The position numbers and the translations under genes are program-made. From Microbacterium sp. zg-Y1090 (lineage in GTDB: Bacteria; Actinomycetota; Actinomycetes; Actinomycetales; Microbacteriaceae), in the NCBI RefSeq assembly GCF_030246945.1, contig NZ_CP126742.1:1488001-1552000 (forward strand): 64,000 nucleotides of DNA. The letters are read 5' to 3'. The notes below the pieces were generated by a model. That model did not search any database and had not been told where the DNA came from. It worked only from the letters and a program-made list of their open reading frames with translations. Within the stretch, counting starts at the first letter, position 1; each line of letters opens with the position of its first letter. Below, piece after piece: positions 13,709 to 22,286 of this stretch.

Positions 13709-14503
13709 CTAGTTCGCGTGCGCGGCGGATCCCGAGGTGAGCGCGCGCGCCGTCGCCGCCAGGGCGTCGAGACCGCCGTCGCGCAGCGCGCGCACGAGGG
13801 CCGTGCCGACGATCGCGCCGTCGGCGTACGCGCCCACACCCGCGACCTGATCCGGCGTCGAGATGCCGATGCCGACGCATGCACGGCGGCAGCTGTGCTC
13901 GCGCAGCCGCTGCACCAGCGTGCGGGCTGCGGCGTCCAGTTCCGCGCGCTCCCCGGTGATGCCCATCGTCGAGACGGTGTAGACGAAGCCCGTGGATGCC
14001 TGGACGATGAGGTCCAGGCGTTCGTCGGTGGAGGTGGGCGCAGCCAGGAACACGCGGTCGAGGCCGGTGCGCTCGGAAGCGGCGATCCACTCGGCTGCGG
14101 CGTCGGGGGTGATGTCGGGCGTGATGAGGCCCGCTCCCCCGGCGGCGAGGAGATCGTCGGCGTAGCGGTCGACGCCGTACTGCATGACCGGGTTCCAGTA
14201 GGTCATCACCAGCACCGGCACATCGACGCGCGCGGTGATCTCACGCACCGCGGTGAAGATGTCCCGCAGGCGGAAGCCGCCGGCGAGGGCCGCCTGGGTC
14301 GCTTCCTGGATGACCGTGCCGTCCATCACCGGATCGGAGTAGGGCGGACCGAGTTCGAGGATGTCGGCGCCGTTCTCGGCGAGGGTGACAGCGGCCTCGA
14401 TGCTCGTCTGCAGGTCGGGGAAGCCCAGCGGCAGATAGCCCACGAACGCCGTGCGCCCTGCGGCAGCGGCGGCGTCGATTGCGGCGGCGACGCGAGAGGT
14501 CAC
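13709..14503 (-). CDS. trpA: tryptophan synthase alpha chain
   Basis: Cleaves indole-3-glycerol phosphate to indole and glyceraldehyde 3-phosphate; indole is channelled to TrpB. The 264-residue TIM barrel has the catalytic pair Glu50 ([11 protein letters not shown]) and Asp61 (VMDG), and the phosphate-binding [10 protein letters not shown] near the end. Its start overlaps the trpB stop by four bases (ATGA), so it is coupled to trpB. Length is normal for the family. Confidence 0.97.
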   Translation of the reverse strand: MTSRVAAAIDAAAAAGRTAFVGYLPLGFPDLQTSIEAAVTLAENGADILELGPPYSDPVMDGTVIQEATQAALAGGFRLRDIFTAVREITARVDVPVLVMTYWNPVMQYGVDRYADDLLAAGGAGLITPDITPDAAAEWIAASERTGLDRVFLAAPTSTDERLDLIVQASTGFVYTVSTMGITGERAELDAAARTLVQRLREHSCRRACVGIGISTPDQVAGVGAYADGAIVGTALVRALRDGGLDALAATARALTSGSAAHAN

Positions 14504-15762
14504 AGCTCGATCCCCTCTCCGGAGGCGGCTTCGTCCTCGGGCGGTGTGACGACGGGCGCCGGGGCCTCGTCGCTGTAGAGCCCGAACCAGCGGGCGGCCG
14601 TGTCCATGTCCTTGTCGCCGCGGCCCGACAGGCTCACGGCGATGACGGCATCCGGGCCGAGTTCACGGCCGAGGCGCATCGCGCCCGCGAGGGCGTGCGC
14701 GGACTCGATCGCGGGGATGATCCCCTCGGTGCGGCTGAGCAGGCGCAGTGCTTCCATCGCCTCGGCGTCGGTGGCCGGGATGTACTCGGCGCGGCCGATC
14801 GACGACAGCCAGGCGTGCGCGGGTCCGACACCGGGATAGTCGAGCCCGGCCGAGATCGAGTGCGACTCCACGGTCTGGCCGTCTTCGTCCTGCAGCACGA
14901 ACGTCTTCGCACCGTGCAGCACGCCGGGACGACCGCGTTCGATGGATGCCGCGTGGCGCGGCGTGTCCACGCCGTCGCCGGCCGCCTCCACACCGTAGAG
15001 GCGCACGCCCTCGTCGTCGAGGAACGCGTCGAACATGCCGATCGCGTTGGAGCCGCCGCCCACGCAGGCGACGACGGCATCGGGCAGGCGTCCGACCTCG
15101 TCGAGCAGCTGCGCGCGGGCCTCTTCGCTGATGATCTTCTGGAAGTCGCGCACCATCGCGGGGAACGGATGCGGGCCCGCGGCGGTGCCGAAGATGTAGT
15201 TGGTCGTCTCGACGCTCGCGACCCAGTCGCGGTATGCCTCGTTGATGGCATCCTTCAGCGTGCGGGAGCCCGTCGTGACCGGGATCACCTCGGCGCCGAG
15301 CAGGCGCATGCGGGCGACGTTGAGCGCCTGTCGCTCGGTGTCGACCTCGCCCATGTAGATCGTGCAGTCGAACCCGAAGAGGGCGGCCGCGGTCGCCGTC
15401 GCCACACCGTGCTGACCCGCGCCGGTCTCGGCGATGACGCGCGTCTTGCCGAGCCGCTTGGTGAGCAGAGCCTGCCCGATGACGTTGTTGATCTTGTGGG
15501 ATCCGGTGTGGTTGAGGTCCTCGCGCTTGAGGAAGACCCGTGCGCCGCCGGCATGCTCGGCGAACCGCGGCACCTCCGTGAGAGGCGATGGCCGGCCGGC
15601 GTAGGAGCGCAGCAGGCGCTGGAACTCGTCTTCGAACGTGGGGTCGGATTTGGCCGCCTCGTAGACGGCGGTCAGCTCGTCGATCGCGGCGATGAGCGAC
15701 TCGGGCATGTACCGCCCGCCGAAGTCGCCGAAGTAGGGACCTGCAGCGTCGCGCAGACTCAT
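14500..15762 (-). CDS. trpB: tryptophan synthase beta chain
   Basis: PLP enzyme joining indole and serine to make tryptophan. The 420-residue protein carries the PLP lysine at residue 90 in [10 protein letters not shown], then [15 protein letters not shown] and the phosphate-binding [10 protein letters not shown]. The length and presence of trpA next door mark the standard TrpB1 form. The start codon overlaps the trpC stop by four bases. The last 30 residues are an extra acidic, Pro-rich tail ([19 protein letters not shown]) that looks disordered. Confidence 0.97.
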   Translation of the reverse strand: MSLRDAAGPYFGDFGGRYMPESLIAAIDELTAVYEAAKSDPTFEDEFQRLLRSYAGRPSPLTEVPRFAEHAGGARVFLKREDLNHTGSHKINNVIGQALLTKRLGKTRVIAETGAGQHGVATATAAALFGFDCTIYMGEVDTERQALNVARMRLLGAEVIPVTTGSRTLKDAINEAYRDWVASVETTNYIFGTAAGPHPFPAMVRDFQKIISEEARAQLLDEVGRLPDAVVACVGGGSNAIGMFDAFLDDEGVRLYGVEAAGDGVDTPRHAASIERGRPGVLHGAKTFVLQDEDGQTVESHSISAGLDYPGVGPAHAWLSSIGRAEYIPATDAEAMEALRLLSRTEGIIPAIESAHALAGAMRLGRELGPDAVIAVSLSGRGDKDMDTAARWFGLYSDEAPAPVVTPPEDEAASGEGIEL

Positions 15763-16535
15763 GAGCCGGCCTCCAGGAAAGCAGTGAGGGTCGCCACGGG
15801 GTCGCCGGTGACCAGCGCCTCCCCGATGAGGACGACGTCGGCGCCGGCGCCACGGTAGTGGGCGACGTCGGCGGGGGTGAGCACGGCGGACTCGGCGATC
15901 TTCACGGCATCCGCCGGGAGGTGCTCGGCGAGGCGGCCGAAGAGGTCGCGGTCGAGTTCGAAGGTCGACAGGTCGCGGGCGTTGACGCCGACCAGGCGCG
16001 CGCCGATGTCGGCCGCGCGCTGCACCTCGACGAGGGAGTGGGTCTCGGCCAGCGGCGTCATGCCCAGTTCGAGCACCATGTCGTGCAGCCGCGCGAGCAG
16101 CGGCTGGTCGAGGGCCGCGACGATCAGCAGCACGAGGTCAGCCCCCGACGCCCTGGCTTCGAGCACCTGGTAGGGCGTCGCGATGAAGTCCTTGCGCAGC
16201 ACCGGCAGCGACACGGCGGCCTTGACCGCCTCGAGGTCGGCGAGGCTGCCCTTGAAGCGGCGCCCCTCTGTCAGCACCGAGATCGCGCTCGCTCCCCCGG
16301 CCTCGTAGAGCGAGGCCTGGTAGGCGGGATCGGGGATCTCCGCCAGGTCGCCGCGCGAAGGGCTCGCACGCTTGACCTCGGCGATGATCTTGACGCGGTC
16401 CGCCGGCGCCAGAGCGCTCAGCGCGTCACGCGCGGGAGGCTGAGCGAGGGCGAGCGTCTCGACCTCGGCGAGCGGCCGCAGTCGGGCGCGCTCTTCGGCA
16501 TCCTCCACCGCGCCGGCCGTCAGGCCCGCGAGCAT
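15759..16535 (-). CDS. trpC: indole-3-glycerol phosphate synthase
   Basis: Closes the pyrrole ring of 1-(2-carboxyphenylamino)-1-deoxyribulose 5-phosphate. The 258-residue barrel contains [14 protein letters not shown] with catalytic Glu53 and Lys55, [18 protein letters not shown] and [14 protein letters not shown]. The start at 16535 gives the normal N-terminus MLAGLTAG; the upstream gene's TGA is only two bases before this ATG and there is no clear ribosome binding site, so translation is probably coupled. Stand-alone, not fused to TrpF. Confidence 0.96.
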   Translation of the reverse strand: MLAGLTAGAVEDAEERARLRPLAEVETLALAQPPARDALSALAPADRVKIIAEVKRASPSRGDLAEIPDPAYQASLYEAGGASAISVLTEGRRFKGSLADLEAVKAAVSLPVLRKDFIATPYQVLEARASGADLVLLIVAALDQPLLARLHDMVLELGMTPLAETHSLVEVQRAADIGARLVGVNARDLSTFELDRDLFGRLAEHLPADAVKIAESAVLTPADVAHYRGAGADVVLIGEALVTGDPVATLTAFLEAGS

Positions 16536-16537
16536 GG

Positions 16538-16768
16538 TCAATGCTGCTTCGGGGCGTACTTGTCGCCGTGGGCCCCGTAGCCGGCCTTGGCCATGGCCCA
16601 GCCGACGATGGCGCCGACGACGAGCAGTCCGGCCGAGGCCCAGACGAGCGCGGGCATGTCGAGCCAGAAGAAGAGCGTGCCGAGCACGAAGGCGAGCAGC
16701 ATGATGACGACGGCGGTCCACGCTGCCGGGGAGTGTCCGTGGCCGGGGTCGCCGATGTGGTTGCTCAT
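16538..16768 (-). CDS. HGxxPAAW family small membrane protein
   Basis: A 76-residue protein with an N-terminal His/Gly-rich segment carrying HGHSPAAW (the motif that names the family), two hydrophobic segments (about 17-37 and 40-60) and a charged C-terminus GAHGDKYAPKQH. Small proteins of this type sit in the trp cluster of many Actinobacteria, next to the Trp-associated membrane protein. No biochemical function is known. It has a strong AAGGAG site five bases before the ATG, unlike its neighbours, so it is probably translated independently. Confidence 0.8.
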   Translation of the reverse strand: MSNHIGDPGHGHSPAAWTAVVIMLLAFVLGTLFFWLDMPALVWASAGLLVVGAIVGWAMAKAGYGAHGDKYAPKQH

Positions 16769-16822
16769 GGGTCTCCTTCGCGTGCGAGCGGCGGGGCGGC
16801 CGCTCGGATCAGTCTAGCGGGG

Positions 16823-17410
16823 TCAGGCAGTCGGGTCCGCGCCGTGGGACAGGTCGTCCCACGAGTCGATCGCGTCATGGGGGCGGGATGCCGCGGGGCC
16901 GGGGACGGTCGTGTCGGCGCGGTAGCGGCGGCCGGCGCCCCGCCAGCGGTGCGCCGTGGCGAGCGTGATGATGCCGGCGGCGGTGATGAGCAGGGATCCG
17001 GCGAGGCCGGCCCACGGCCACACCGTGGCGTCGATGCGGGCGACCAGGGACGACACCGCGCCGAGCCCGCTGAGCCCGGTCGCCTCGGTCACCGTCGAGG
17101 CCACGGCCGACACCGGGGGGTTCACGGCGACGGACCAGACGAGCGCGAGGAGCATGCCGCCCGCGGCCAGCGCGATGACGCCGAAGACGTACCGCAGCAC
17201 CGGGCCGACGACGGTGAGGGCCAGCCCCAGCGCCAGGGCCGTCAAACCCAGTGGAGCGAGCACCGGCACCGCCGAGGCGCCGGGCACCGCGAGGGTGTGG
17301 GCGGCGCCGTCGTCGAGGGTGACGTCGAGCCAGGTCTGGGTGGACGCGATGACCGCGACACCGCCGCCGATCACGGTGGCGAGCACCGCGAGCAGTCGGG
17401 CGCGCCGCAT
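16823..17410 (-). CDS. Trp biosynthesis-associated membrane protein
   Basis: A 195-residue protein with four predicted transmembrane segments ([20 protein letters not shown] at the N-terminus, then three more up to about residue 155) and a hydrophilic C-terminal tail. It matches the family found between trpE and trpC in Actinobacteria (Rv1610-like). Function is unknown; a role in tryptophan metabolism is inferred only from location. Its ATG shares one base with the hisI stop (TGATG), so it is coupled to hisI here. The trpE gene that usually precedes it is missing. Confidence 0.8.
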   Translation of the reverse strand: MRRARLLAVLATVIGGGVAVIASTQTWLDVTLDDGAAHTLAVPGASAVPVLAPLGLTALALGLALTVVGPVLRYVFGVIALAAGGMLLALVWSVAVNPPVSAVASTVTEATGLSGLGAVSSLVARIDATVWPWAGLAGSLLITAAGIITLATAHRWRGAGRRYRADTTVPGPAASRPHDAIDSWDDLSHGADPTA

Positions 17411-17766
17411 CACGGCGTCTCCGTCACGGGGTGCAGATCGTCGGCGTCGAAGCAGGTGCGCGTGCCGGTGTGGCATGCCGCGCCGACCTGCTCGACCTGC
17501 ACGAGCACGGCGTCGCCATCGCAATCGAGCCGCGCCCCGCGCACGAGCTGGATGTGGCCCGAGGTGTCGCCCTTGCGCCAGTACTCCTGACGAGAGCGGG
17601 ACCAGAAGGTCACCCGGCCGGTGGTCAGCGTGCGGCGCAGCGCCTCGGCATCCATCCACGCCAGCATGAGCACCTCACCGGTGTCCCACTGCTGGATGAT
17701 CGCGGCGACCAGCCCCTGCTCGTCGAATCGCACGCGCGCGATGCGGGCGTCGAGATCGTCGGTCAT
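17410..17766 (-). CDS. hisI: phosphoribosyl-AMP cyclohydrolase
   Basis: Opens the adenine ring of phosphoribosyl-AMP in histidine synthesis. The 118 residues are a single HisI domain without a fused HisE (hisE is separate at 19426). Metal ligands are visible in [20 protein letters not shown] followed by TGTRTCF, and the [18 protein letters not shown] core is intact. The start overlaps the hisF stop by four bases. Confidence 0.96.
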   Translation of the reverse strand: MTDDLDARIARVRFDEQGLVAAIIQQWDTGEVLMLAWMDAEALRRTLTTGRVTFWSRSRQEYWRKGDTSGHIQLVRGARLDCDGDAVLVQVEQVGAACHTGTRTCFDADDLHPVTETP

Positions 17767-18542
17767 GACATCACCTGCTGCGTGCGCACGACGATGCCGT
17801 CGGCGGCCAATGCGTCCTTGACCTCGCCGACGGTGAGCTGCCCGGAGTGGAACACCGACGCGGCGAGCACCGCGTCCGCGCCCGCGTGCACCGCCGGCGC
17901 GAAGTGCGTGACGTCGCCGGCGCCGCCCGAGGCGATCACCGGCACACGGGAGAGCTCGCGCATGGCGCCGATCAGCTCGAGGTCGAAGCCCTGCTTCGTG
18001 CCGTCGGCGTCGATGGAATTGACGAGCAGTTCGCCTGCGCCGCGCGCGATGGCCTCGCGGGCCCAGTCGAGCGCATCGAGCTGGGTGCGGGTGCGGCCGC
18101 CGTGGGTGGTCACGACGAAGCCCGACGCGGTATCGGGCGAGCGCGTGACATCGAGCGACAGCACGAGCACCTGGGCGCCGAAGCGGTCGGCGATCTCGTC
18201 GATGAGCGCGGGGCGCGCGATGGCGGCGGAGTTCACCCCGATCTTGTCGGCGCCCACCGCCAGCAGCCGCGCGACGTCGTCGACGGTGCGCACTCCCCCG
18301 CCGACGGTGAGCGGGATGAACACCTCTTCGGCGGTGCGGCGCACGACGTCGTAGGTCGTCGCGCGCTGGTCGACCGTGGCGGTCACGTCGAGGAAGGTGA
18401 TCTCGTCGGCGCCCTGCGCGAAGTACAGTCGTGCCAGCTCGACGGGATCGCCCATGTCGCGCAGGTTCTCGAAGTTCACGCCCTTCACCACGCGCCCGGC
18501 GGCGACGTCGAGGCAGGGGATGACGCGGCAGGCCAGCGTCAT
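17763..18542 (-). CDS. hisF: imidazole glycerol phosphate synthase, cyclase subunit
   Basis: Uses ammonia from HisH to convert PRFAR to imidazole glycerol phosphate and AICAR. The 259-residue barrel has Asp12 in RVIPCLDV and the second catalytic Asp in LSLDV, plus phosphate-binding VGGGVRT and ASGGAGD. HisH is not in this window. The ATG shares a base with the hisG stop (TGATG), placing hisE-hisG-hisF-hisI in one transcript. Confidence 0.97.
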   Translation of the reverse strand: MTLACRVIPCLDVAAGRVVKGVNFENLRDMGDPVELARLYFAQGADEITFLDVTATVDQRATTYDVVRRTAEEVFIPLTVGGGVRTVDDVARLLAVGADKIGVNSAAIARPALIDEIADRFGAQVLVLSLDVTRSPDTASGFVVTTHGGRTRTQLDALDWAREAIARGAGELLVNSIDADGTKQGFDLELIGAMRELSRVPVIASGGAGDVTHFAPAVHAGADAVLAASVFHSGQLTVGEVKDALAADGIVVRTQQVMS

Positions 18543-19384
18543 CAGAGCCTCGCGTTGTGGATCGCGGTCACCAGGATCGCGCGGGCGCCGATCGCATAGA
18601 GGGCATCCATGATCTGGTTCACCCGACGACGCTCGACCATGACGCGCACTGCGACCCAGGCCGGATCGCGCAGCGGCGAGATGGTCGGGGACTCGATGCC
18701 GCCGGCGATCGCGACGGCCTCGTCGACGAGGGATGCCGGCAGGTCGTAGTCGACCATGACGTACCGGCGCGCGACCATGACGCCGCGCAGGCGCCGCAGC
18801 AGGGTCTCGGTGCCGTCCGCCTCGCGGGGAGATCCGATCAGCACCGCCTCGGACTGCAGCAGCACGGGACCGAAGATCTCGAGCCCCGCCTGGCGCAGGG
18901 TCGTGCCCGTCGAGACGACATCGGCGACGGCGTCGGCGACGCCCAGCTGCACGGCGGATTCGACCGCGCCGTCGAGCGGGACGAGGTCCACGGCCACGCC
19001 GCGCTCGTCGAGGTATGCGTCCACGAGGCCCGGGTAGGCGGTGGCGACGCGCAGCCCGTCGAGGTCGGCGAGGGCGGTGAATCGTCCGGGAGGGCCGGCA
19101 AAGCGGAACGTCGACGCGCCGAACCCGAGAGCCTCGATCTCGCGGGCACCCGGCATGCGGGCATCCAGCAGCAGGTCGCGGCCGGTGATGCCGACATCCA
19201 GCGCGCCGGAGCCGACGTAGGTCGCGATGTCCTTGGGACGCAGATAGAAGAACTCGACCTCGTTGACCGGGTCGATGACGTGCAGGTCCTTCGGGTCACG
19301 ACGGCCGGTGTAGCCCGCTTCGGCGAGCATGTCGGCGGCGGTGTCGGCCAGCGAGCCCTTGTTCGGCACGGCGATTCGCAGCAT
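18542..19384 (-). CDS. hisG: ATP phosphoribosyltransferase (long form)
   Basis: First and feedback-regulated step of histidine synthesis, joining ATP and PRPP. The 280-residue protein begins [12 protein letters not shown] and contains DVGITGRD and the PRPP-loop region [11 protein letters not shown]. The C-terminal extension (about 205-280) is the histidine-binding regulatory domain of the long form, so no HisZ is needed. I chose the ATG at 19384 because it gives the family N-terminus; a GTG at 19429 overlapping the hisE stop would add 15 Pro-rich residues and cannot be excluded. Confidence 0.94.
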   Translation of the reverse strand: MLRIAVPNKGSLADTAADMLAEAGYTGRRDPKDLHVIDPVNEVEFFYLRPKDIATYVGSGALDVGITGRDLLLDARMPGAREIEALGFGASTFRFAGPPGRFTALADLDGLRVATAYPGLVDAYLDERGVAVDLVPLDGAVESAVQLGVADAVADVVSTGTTLRQAGLEIFGPVLLQSEAVLIGSPREADGTETLLRRLRGVMVARRYVMVDYDLPASLVDEAVAIAGGIESPTISPLRDPAWVAVRVMVERRRVNQIMDALYAIGARAILVTAIHNARL

Positions 19385-19425
19385 GGGGAGCTTTCGGTGA
19401 GGGGAGGGCGGATCGGGAGCGGGGC

Positions 19426-19689
19426 TCACAGATGTCGGTAGACGTCCTGCAGGCTCAGGCCCTTGGCCAGCATCAGCACCTGCAGGTGGTACAGCAGCTG
19501 CGAGATCTCCTCAGCGGCGGCATCCTGCGACTCGTACTCCGCGGCCATCCACACCTCGGCGGCCTCTTCGACGATCTTCTTCCCGATCGCGTGGACACCG
19601 GCATCCAGCTCGGCCACGGTGCCCGATCCCTCGGGGCGCTGCTCCGCCTTGGCGGACAGCTCGGCGAACAGGGCGTCGAACGTCTTCAC
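19426..19689 (-). CDS. hisE: phosphoribosyl-ATP pyrophosphatase
   Basis: Second step of histidine synthesis, removing pyrophosphate from phosphoribosyl-ATP. The 87-residue all-helical MazG-like protein shows [18 protein letters not shown], the acidic metal-binding helix, and [14 protein letters not shown]. It is separate from hisI as in other Actinobacteria. The GTG start has TAACCT six bases upstream, so it is probably the leaderless first gene of the his/trp run. Confidence 0.95.
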   Translation of the reverse strand: MKTFDALFAELSAKAEQRPEGSGTVAELDAGVHAIGKKIVEEAAEVWMAAEYESQDAAAEEISQLLYHLQVLMLAKGLSLQDVYRHL

Positions 19690-19701
19690 TCTGACAGGTT
19701 A
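19690..19701 (-). promoter_or_regulatory. -10 element of a leaderless promoter, hisE
   Basis: TAACCT (19701-19696, minus strand), GTCAGA, then GTG at 19689. The promoter lies in the 16-base gap between rpe and hisE, so the downstream his/trp genes could be transcribed independently of rpe. Confidence 0.45.
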
Positions 19702-19705
19702 CCCG

Positions 19706-20383
19706 TCAGTGCCGGTGGGCGAGCGCGGCCGCGGAGCGGAGGGCCGTGATCGCGGCCTGCGGGTCGGCGGCGCCGAACACCGCGGAGCCCGCGACGAACG
19801 TGTCGGCGCCCGCTTCGGCGGCCTGTGCGATGGTCGATTCGCCGATGCCGCCGTCGACCTGCAGCCACACGGCGCTTCCGCGCCGGCGGGCCTCGTCGGC
19901 GAGCGAGCGCAGCTTGGGCATGGTCTCGGGCATGAACGACTGGCCGCCGAATCCGGGCTCCACGGTCATCACCAGGATCTGGTCGAACTCGTCGAGCACC
20001 TCGAACAGGCCCTCCACCGGGGTGCCCGGCTTGACGGCGACGCCCGCACGCGCGCCGATGGCGCGCAGGCGGCGGGCGAGGGCGACGGGATCGGTGGCGG
20101 CCTCGAGGTGGAAGGTCACCGACGCCGCGCCGAGCTCGGCGTACTCCGGCGCCCACCGGGCAGGGTCGTCGATCATCAGGTGGACGTCGAGCGGCACGGG
20201 GCTCGTCTGCTGGATGCGGCCGACCATCTGCGGGCCGAACGTGAGGTTCGGGACGAAATGGTTGTCCATGACGTCGACGTGCACGAAGTCGGCGGTGGCG
20301 ATGCGGGCGAGCTCCGCCTGCATGTTCACGAAATCGGCGGCGAGGATGCTCGGATTGACGCGGACGTCGGCGGTGGCGGTCAC
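19706..20383 (-). CDS. rpe: ribulose-phosphate 3-epimerase
   Basis: Interconverts ribulose 5-phosphate and xylulose 5-phosphate in the pentose phosphate pathway. The 225-residue barrel starts (GTG) VTATADVRVNPSILAADF; metal and catalytic residues are seen in HVDVMDNHFVPNLT (H35, D37), the pattern HLMIDDP, MTVEPGFGGQ and LQVDGGI (D177). The frame continues upstream as low-complexity repeat sequence, which I reject because the family N-terminus begins here. Upstream lies a 530-base repeat array separating it from rsmB. Confidence 0.95.
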   Translation of the reverse strand: MTATADVRVNPSILAADFVNMQAELARIATADFVHVDVMDNHFVPNLTFGPQMVGRIQQTSPVPLDVHLMIDDPARWAPEYAELGAASVTFHLEAATDPVALARRLRAIGARAGVAVKPGTPVEGLFEVLDEFDQILVMTVEPGFGGQSFMPETMPKLRSLADEARRRGSAVWLQVDGGIGESTIAQAAEAGADTFVAGSAVFGAADPQAAITALRSAAALAHRH

Positions 20384-20475
20384 TCCCCCATTATCCCGCC
20401 CCCGCCGCGCCCGCTGCTCCGCGCGGGTCGCTGCGCGCGGGCCGCGCCCGGCGCTCCGCGCGGGTCGCGCCCAGC

Positions 20476-20541
20476 GCTGCTCGGGTGTCGCGAATGGCCG
20501 CTGCCGCGGGTCCGCGCTGTGCGGACGCGACACAAGAGCGG
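20476..20541 (-). repeat. 67-bp palindromic intergenic repeat, copy A1
   Basis: Begins GCTGCTCGGGTGTCGC and ends GCGACACAAGAGCGGG on the plus strand, so the ends are near-perfect inverted repeats around a GC-rich interior. Orientation is set by matching the internal ATCCGCAC-like box; this copy reads forward on the minus strand. Confidence 0.75.
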
Positions 20542-20559
20542 GTCCCGCCCGCACCCCGG

Positions 20560-20627
20560 GCTGCTCGTGTGTCGCGAATGGCGGGTGCCCGCGTGGCTGC
20601 ACTGCGCGGATGCGACACACGAGCGGC
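20560..20627 (-). repeat. 67-bp palindromic intergenic repeat, copy A2
   Basis: The most symmetrical copy: GCTCGTGTGTCGC is the exact reverse complement of the terminal GCGACACACGAGC. The internal CGAATGGCGGGTGCC segment is shared with copies A1 and A3 in part. Confidence 0.8.
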
Positions 20628-20680
20628 TCCTGGCCGCCGGGAGCGGCTCCCGCACCCAGCGCGGCTCGCGCGGCGCGCGG

Positions 20681-20740
20681 CGGGGTCAGCGACGCCGCAG
20701 GAGCGTGATCGACACCGCATCGCAGCCGTGGCGCTGCGCC
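20681..20740 (-). pseudogene. degenerate duplicate of the rsmB 3' end
   Basis: Positions 20681-20738 match 20911-20968 (the true rsmB C-terminus and stop) with about eight differences, offset by exactly 230 bases. On the minus strand it would encode HGCDAVSITLLRRR and a stop, against HGTDAMSITLLQRR in rsmB. It is a fragment with no start and is not a gene of its own. Confidence 0.75.
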
Positions 20741-20743
20741 GGG

Positions 20744-20810
20744 GCTGCTCGGGTGTCGTGAATGGTGGGTGGGGCGGGGCCGCACCGTGCGGATGTGACA
20801 CTCGAGCGGC
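20744..20810 (-). repeat. 67-bp palindromic intergenic repeat, copy A3
   Basis: Starts GCTGCTCGGGTGTCGTG and ends TGTGACACTCGAGCGGC. Its reverse complement aligns closely with copies B1 and B2 at the distant locus, including TCCGCAC and CACCCACC boxes, which links the two loci as one family. Confidence 0.75.
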
Positions 20811-20833
20811 TCCCGCCCGCCGCGAGCCGCTCC

Positions 20834-20893
20834 CGCCCGCGGCGCGCGGCGACCGCCCGCGGCGCGCGGCGACCGCCCGCGGCGCGCGGCGGG
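20834..20893. repeat. 20-bp GC tandem repeat, three copies
   Basis: The unit CGCCCGCGGCGCGCGGCGAC occurs at 20834-20853 and 20854-20873, with a third copy at 20874-20893 differing at its end. It accounts for the longer linker in the second half of the duplicated block. Confidence 0.8.
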
Positions 20894-20915
20894 CGGCGCG
20901 GCGCGGGCGGCGGGG

Positions 20916-22286
20916 TCAGCGACGCTGCAGCAGCGTGATCGACATCGCGTCGGTGCCGTGGCGGTGCGGCCACAGCTGCGCGCGGCCGGAGCCGTCGGTC
21001 TGCGGGGGCAGATCCAGCGGGGTGCGGGACGCCGACGACACGATGGCGCGCGCGTCGAGCTCCGTCACCTCGTCGCCGAACGCACGGCGCAGCTCCGCGG
21101 TGATCGCGGCCGTCTCCGCCAGATGCGGGGAGCACGTCACGTAGGCGAGGATGCCGCCGGGGCGCAGTGCCCCGACCGCGGCCGAGGCGAGCCCCAGCTG
21201 CAGGTCGGTGAGCTCGGGGATGTCCGCCGGGCTCTTGCGCCACCGTGCTTCGGGTCGGCGACGCAGCGCTCCGAGCCCCGTGCACGGCGCATCGACGAGG
21301 ATGCGGTCGTACGCCCCGGGTGTCGCGGCCGCACGCTCGCGTCCGTCGGTCTCGCTGACGGGCACCTCCACGGGGATGCCCGCGACGGAGTCCCGCACGA
21401 GGCGGGCGCGCACGGCGGAGGGCTCGTTGGCCTCGAGGTGCGCGCCGCGCTCCAGCGCCTCGGCGGCGAGGATCGCCGTCTTGCCGCCGGGGCCGGCGCA
21501 CAGGTCGAGCCAGCGCTCCCCCTGCCGCACCGGAGCCGCGGCGACCAGGGCGAGCGCCGCGAGCTGCGAGCCCTCGTCCTGCACGCGGATGCGGCCACCG
21601 GCGCGAGAGATCAGCGCCTCGGGGGCACCGCCGCCCGAGCGGAAGCCGAAGGGCGAATACGGGGTGCGCTGCGCGTCGGCGGGGATCTCCGCCAGTCCCG
21701 GCAGCGCCGCCATCGTGACCTGTGGCGAGGCGTTGTCGGCCGCGAGCAGGTCGTCGAGCTCGTCGGCGCGCCCCTCGGCGGCCAGTGCACGTCGCAGCGC
21801 CCTGATCACCCAGACCGGGTGCGCGTACTGCAGCCCCAGCCGCTCGTCGTCCGAGCGGGCGGCGGCGGTGATGCGCTGCATCCAGTCGCCGGGGGTCTCC
21901 CGCGACACCCGCCGCAGCACCGCGTTGACGAAACCGGCCGCGCCCTGGCCGGCGGCGTCACGCGCGAGCGCGACGGACTCATTCACCGCGGCGTGCGAGG
22001 CCACCCGTGTGGACAGCAGCTGGTGCACGCCCAGCCGCAGCGCATCGAGCACCGGCGGGTCGATGTCGTCGGGCGAGCGGTCGGCGGCGGCGGCGATGAT
22101 CGCGTCGTAGGTCCCCTGGCGGCGGAGGGTGCCGTAGGTGAGCTCGGTCGCCAGCCCTGCGTCGGCCGGCGTCAGGCCCGCCGCTCGGATCTCCCGCGGC
22201 AGCAGCAGATTCGCGTACGCGTCGGATTCGTGCACGCCGCGGAGGGTTTCGAACGCCACCCGGCGCGCGAGGGTCGCGCCGCTCAT
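20916..22286 (-). CDS. rsmB: 16S rRNA (cytosine-967 C5) methyltransferase RsmB
   Basis: Methylates a cytosine of 16S rRNA with SAM. The 456-residue protein has an N-terminal NusB-like RNA-binding domain (about 1-140) and a C-terminal methyltransferase. Seen: SAM motif I DLCAGPGGKT (261-270), motif IV VDAPCTG with Cys335, and motif VI VTCSPH with Cys385, the two cysteines of RNA m5C methyltransferases. The ATG overlaps the fmt stop by four bases. Its last 19 codons and stop are duplicated 230 bases downstream in the repeat array. Confidence 0.94.
   Translation of the reverse strand: MSGATLARRVAFETLRGVHESDAYANLLLPREIRAAGLTPADAGLATELTYGTLRRQGTYDAIIAAAADRSPDDIDPPVLDALRLGVHQLLSTRVASHAAVNESVALARDAAGQGAAGFVNAVLRRVSRETPGDWMQRITAAARSDDERLGLQYAHPVWVIRALRRALAAEGRADELDDLLAADNASPQVTMAALPGLAEIPADAQRTPYSPFGFRSGGGAPEALISRAGGRIRVQDEGSQLAALALVAAAPVRQGERWLDLCAGPGGKTAILAAEALERGAHLEANEPSAVRARLVRDSVAGIPVEVPVSETDGRERAAATPGAYDRILVDAPCTGLGALRRRPEARWRKSPADIPELTDLQLGLASAAVGALRPGGILAYVTCSPHLAETAAITAELRRAFGDEVTELDARAIVSSASRTPLDLPPQTDGSGRAQLWPHRHGTDAMSITLLQRR

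Larger units (their letters stand above)
20384..20915. repeat. intergenic repeat array A
   Basis: 532 bases without a gene between rsmB (3' end) and rpe (5' end). It holds three about 67-bp palindromic repeats (20476-20541, 20560-20627, 20744-20810), a degenerate copy of the rsmB 3' end (20681-20740), and a 20-bp GC tandem repeat in three copies (20834-20893). Open frames across it on both strands are low-complexity Arg/Ala/Pro sequence and are not credible proteins. Confidence 0.85.

Noticed and set aside
20384..20785. Upstream extension of rpe to a start at 20785
   Set aside because: The added 134 residues are translated repeat sequence, and the family N-terminus (VNPSILAADF) begins just after the GTG at 20383.
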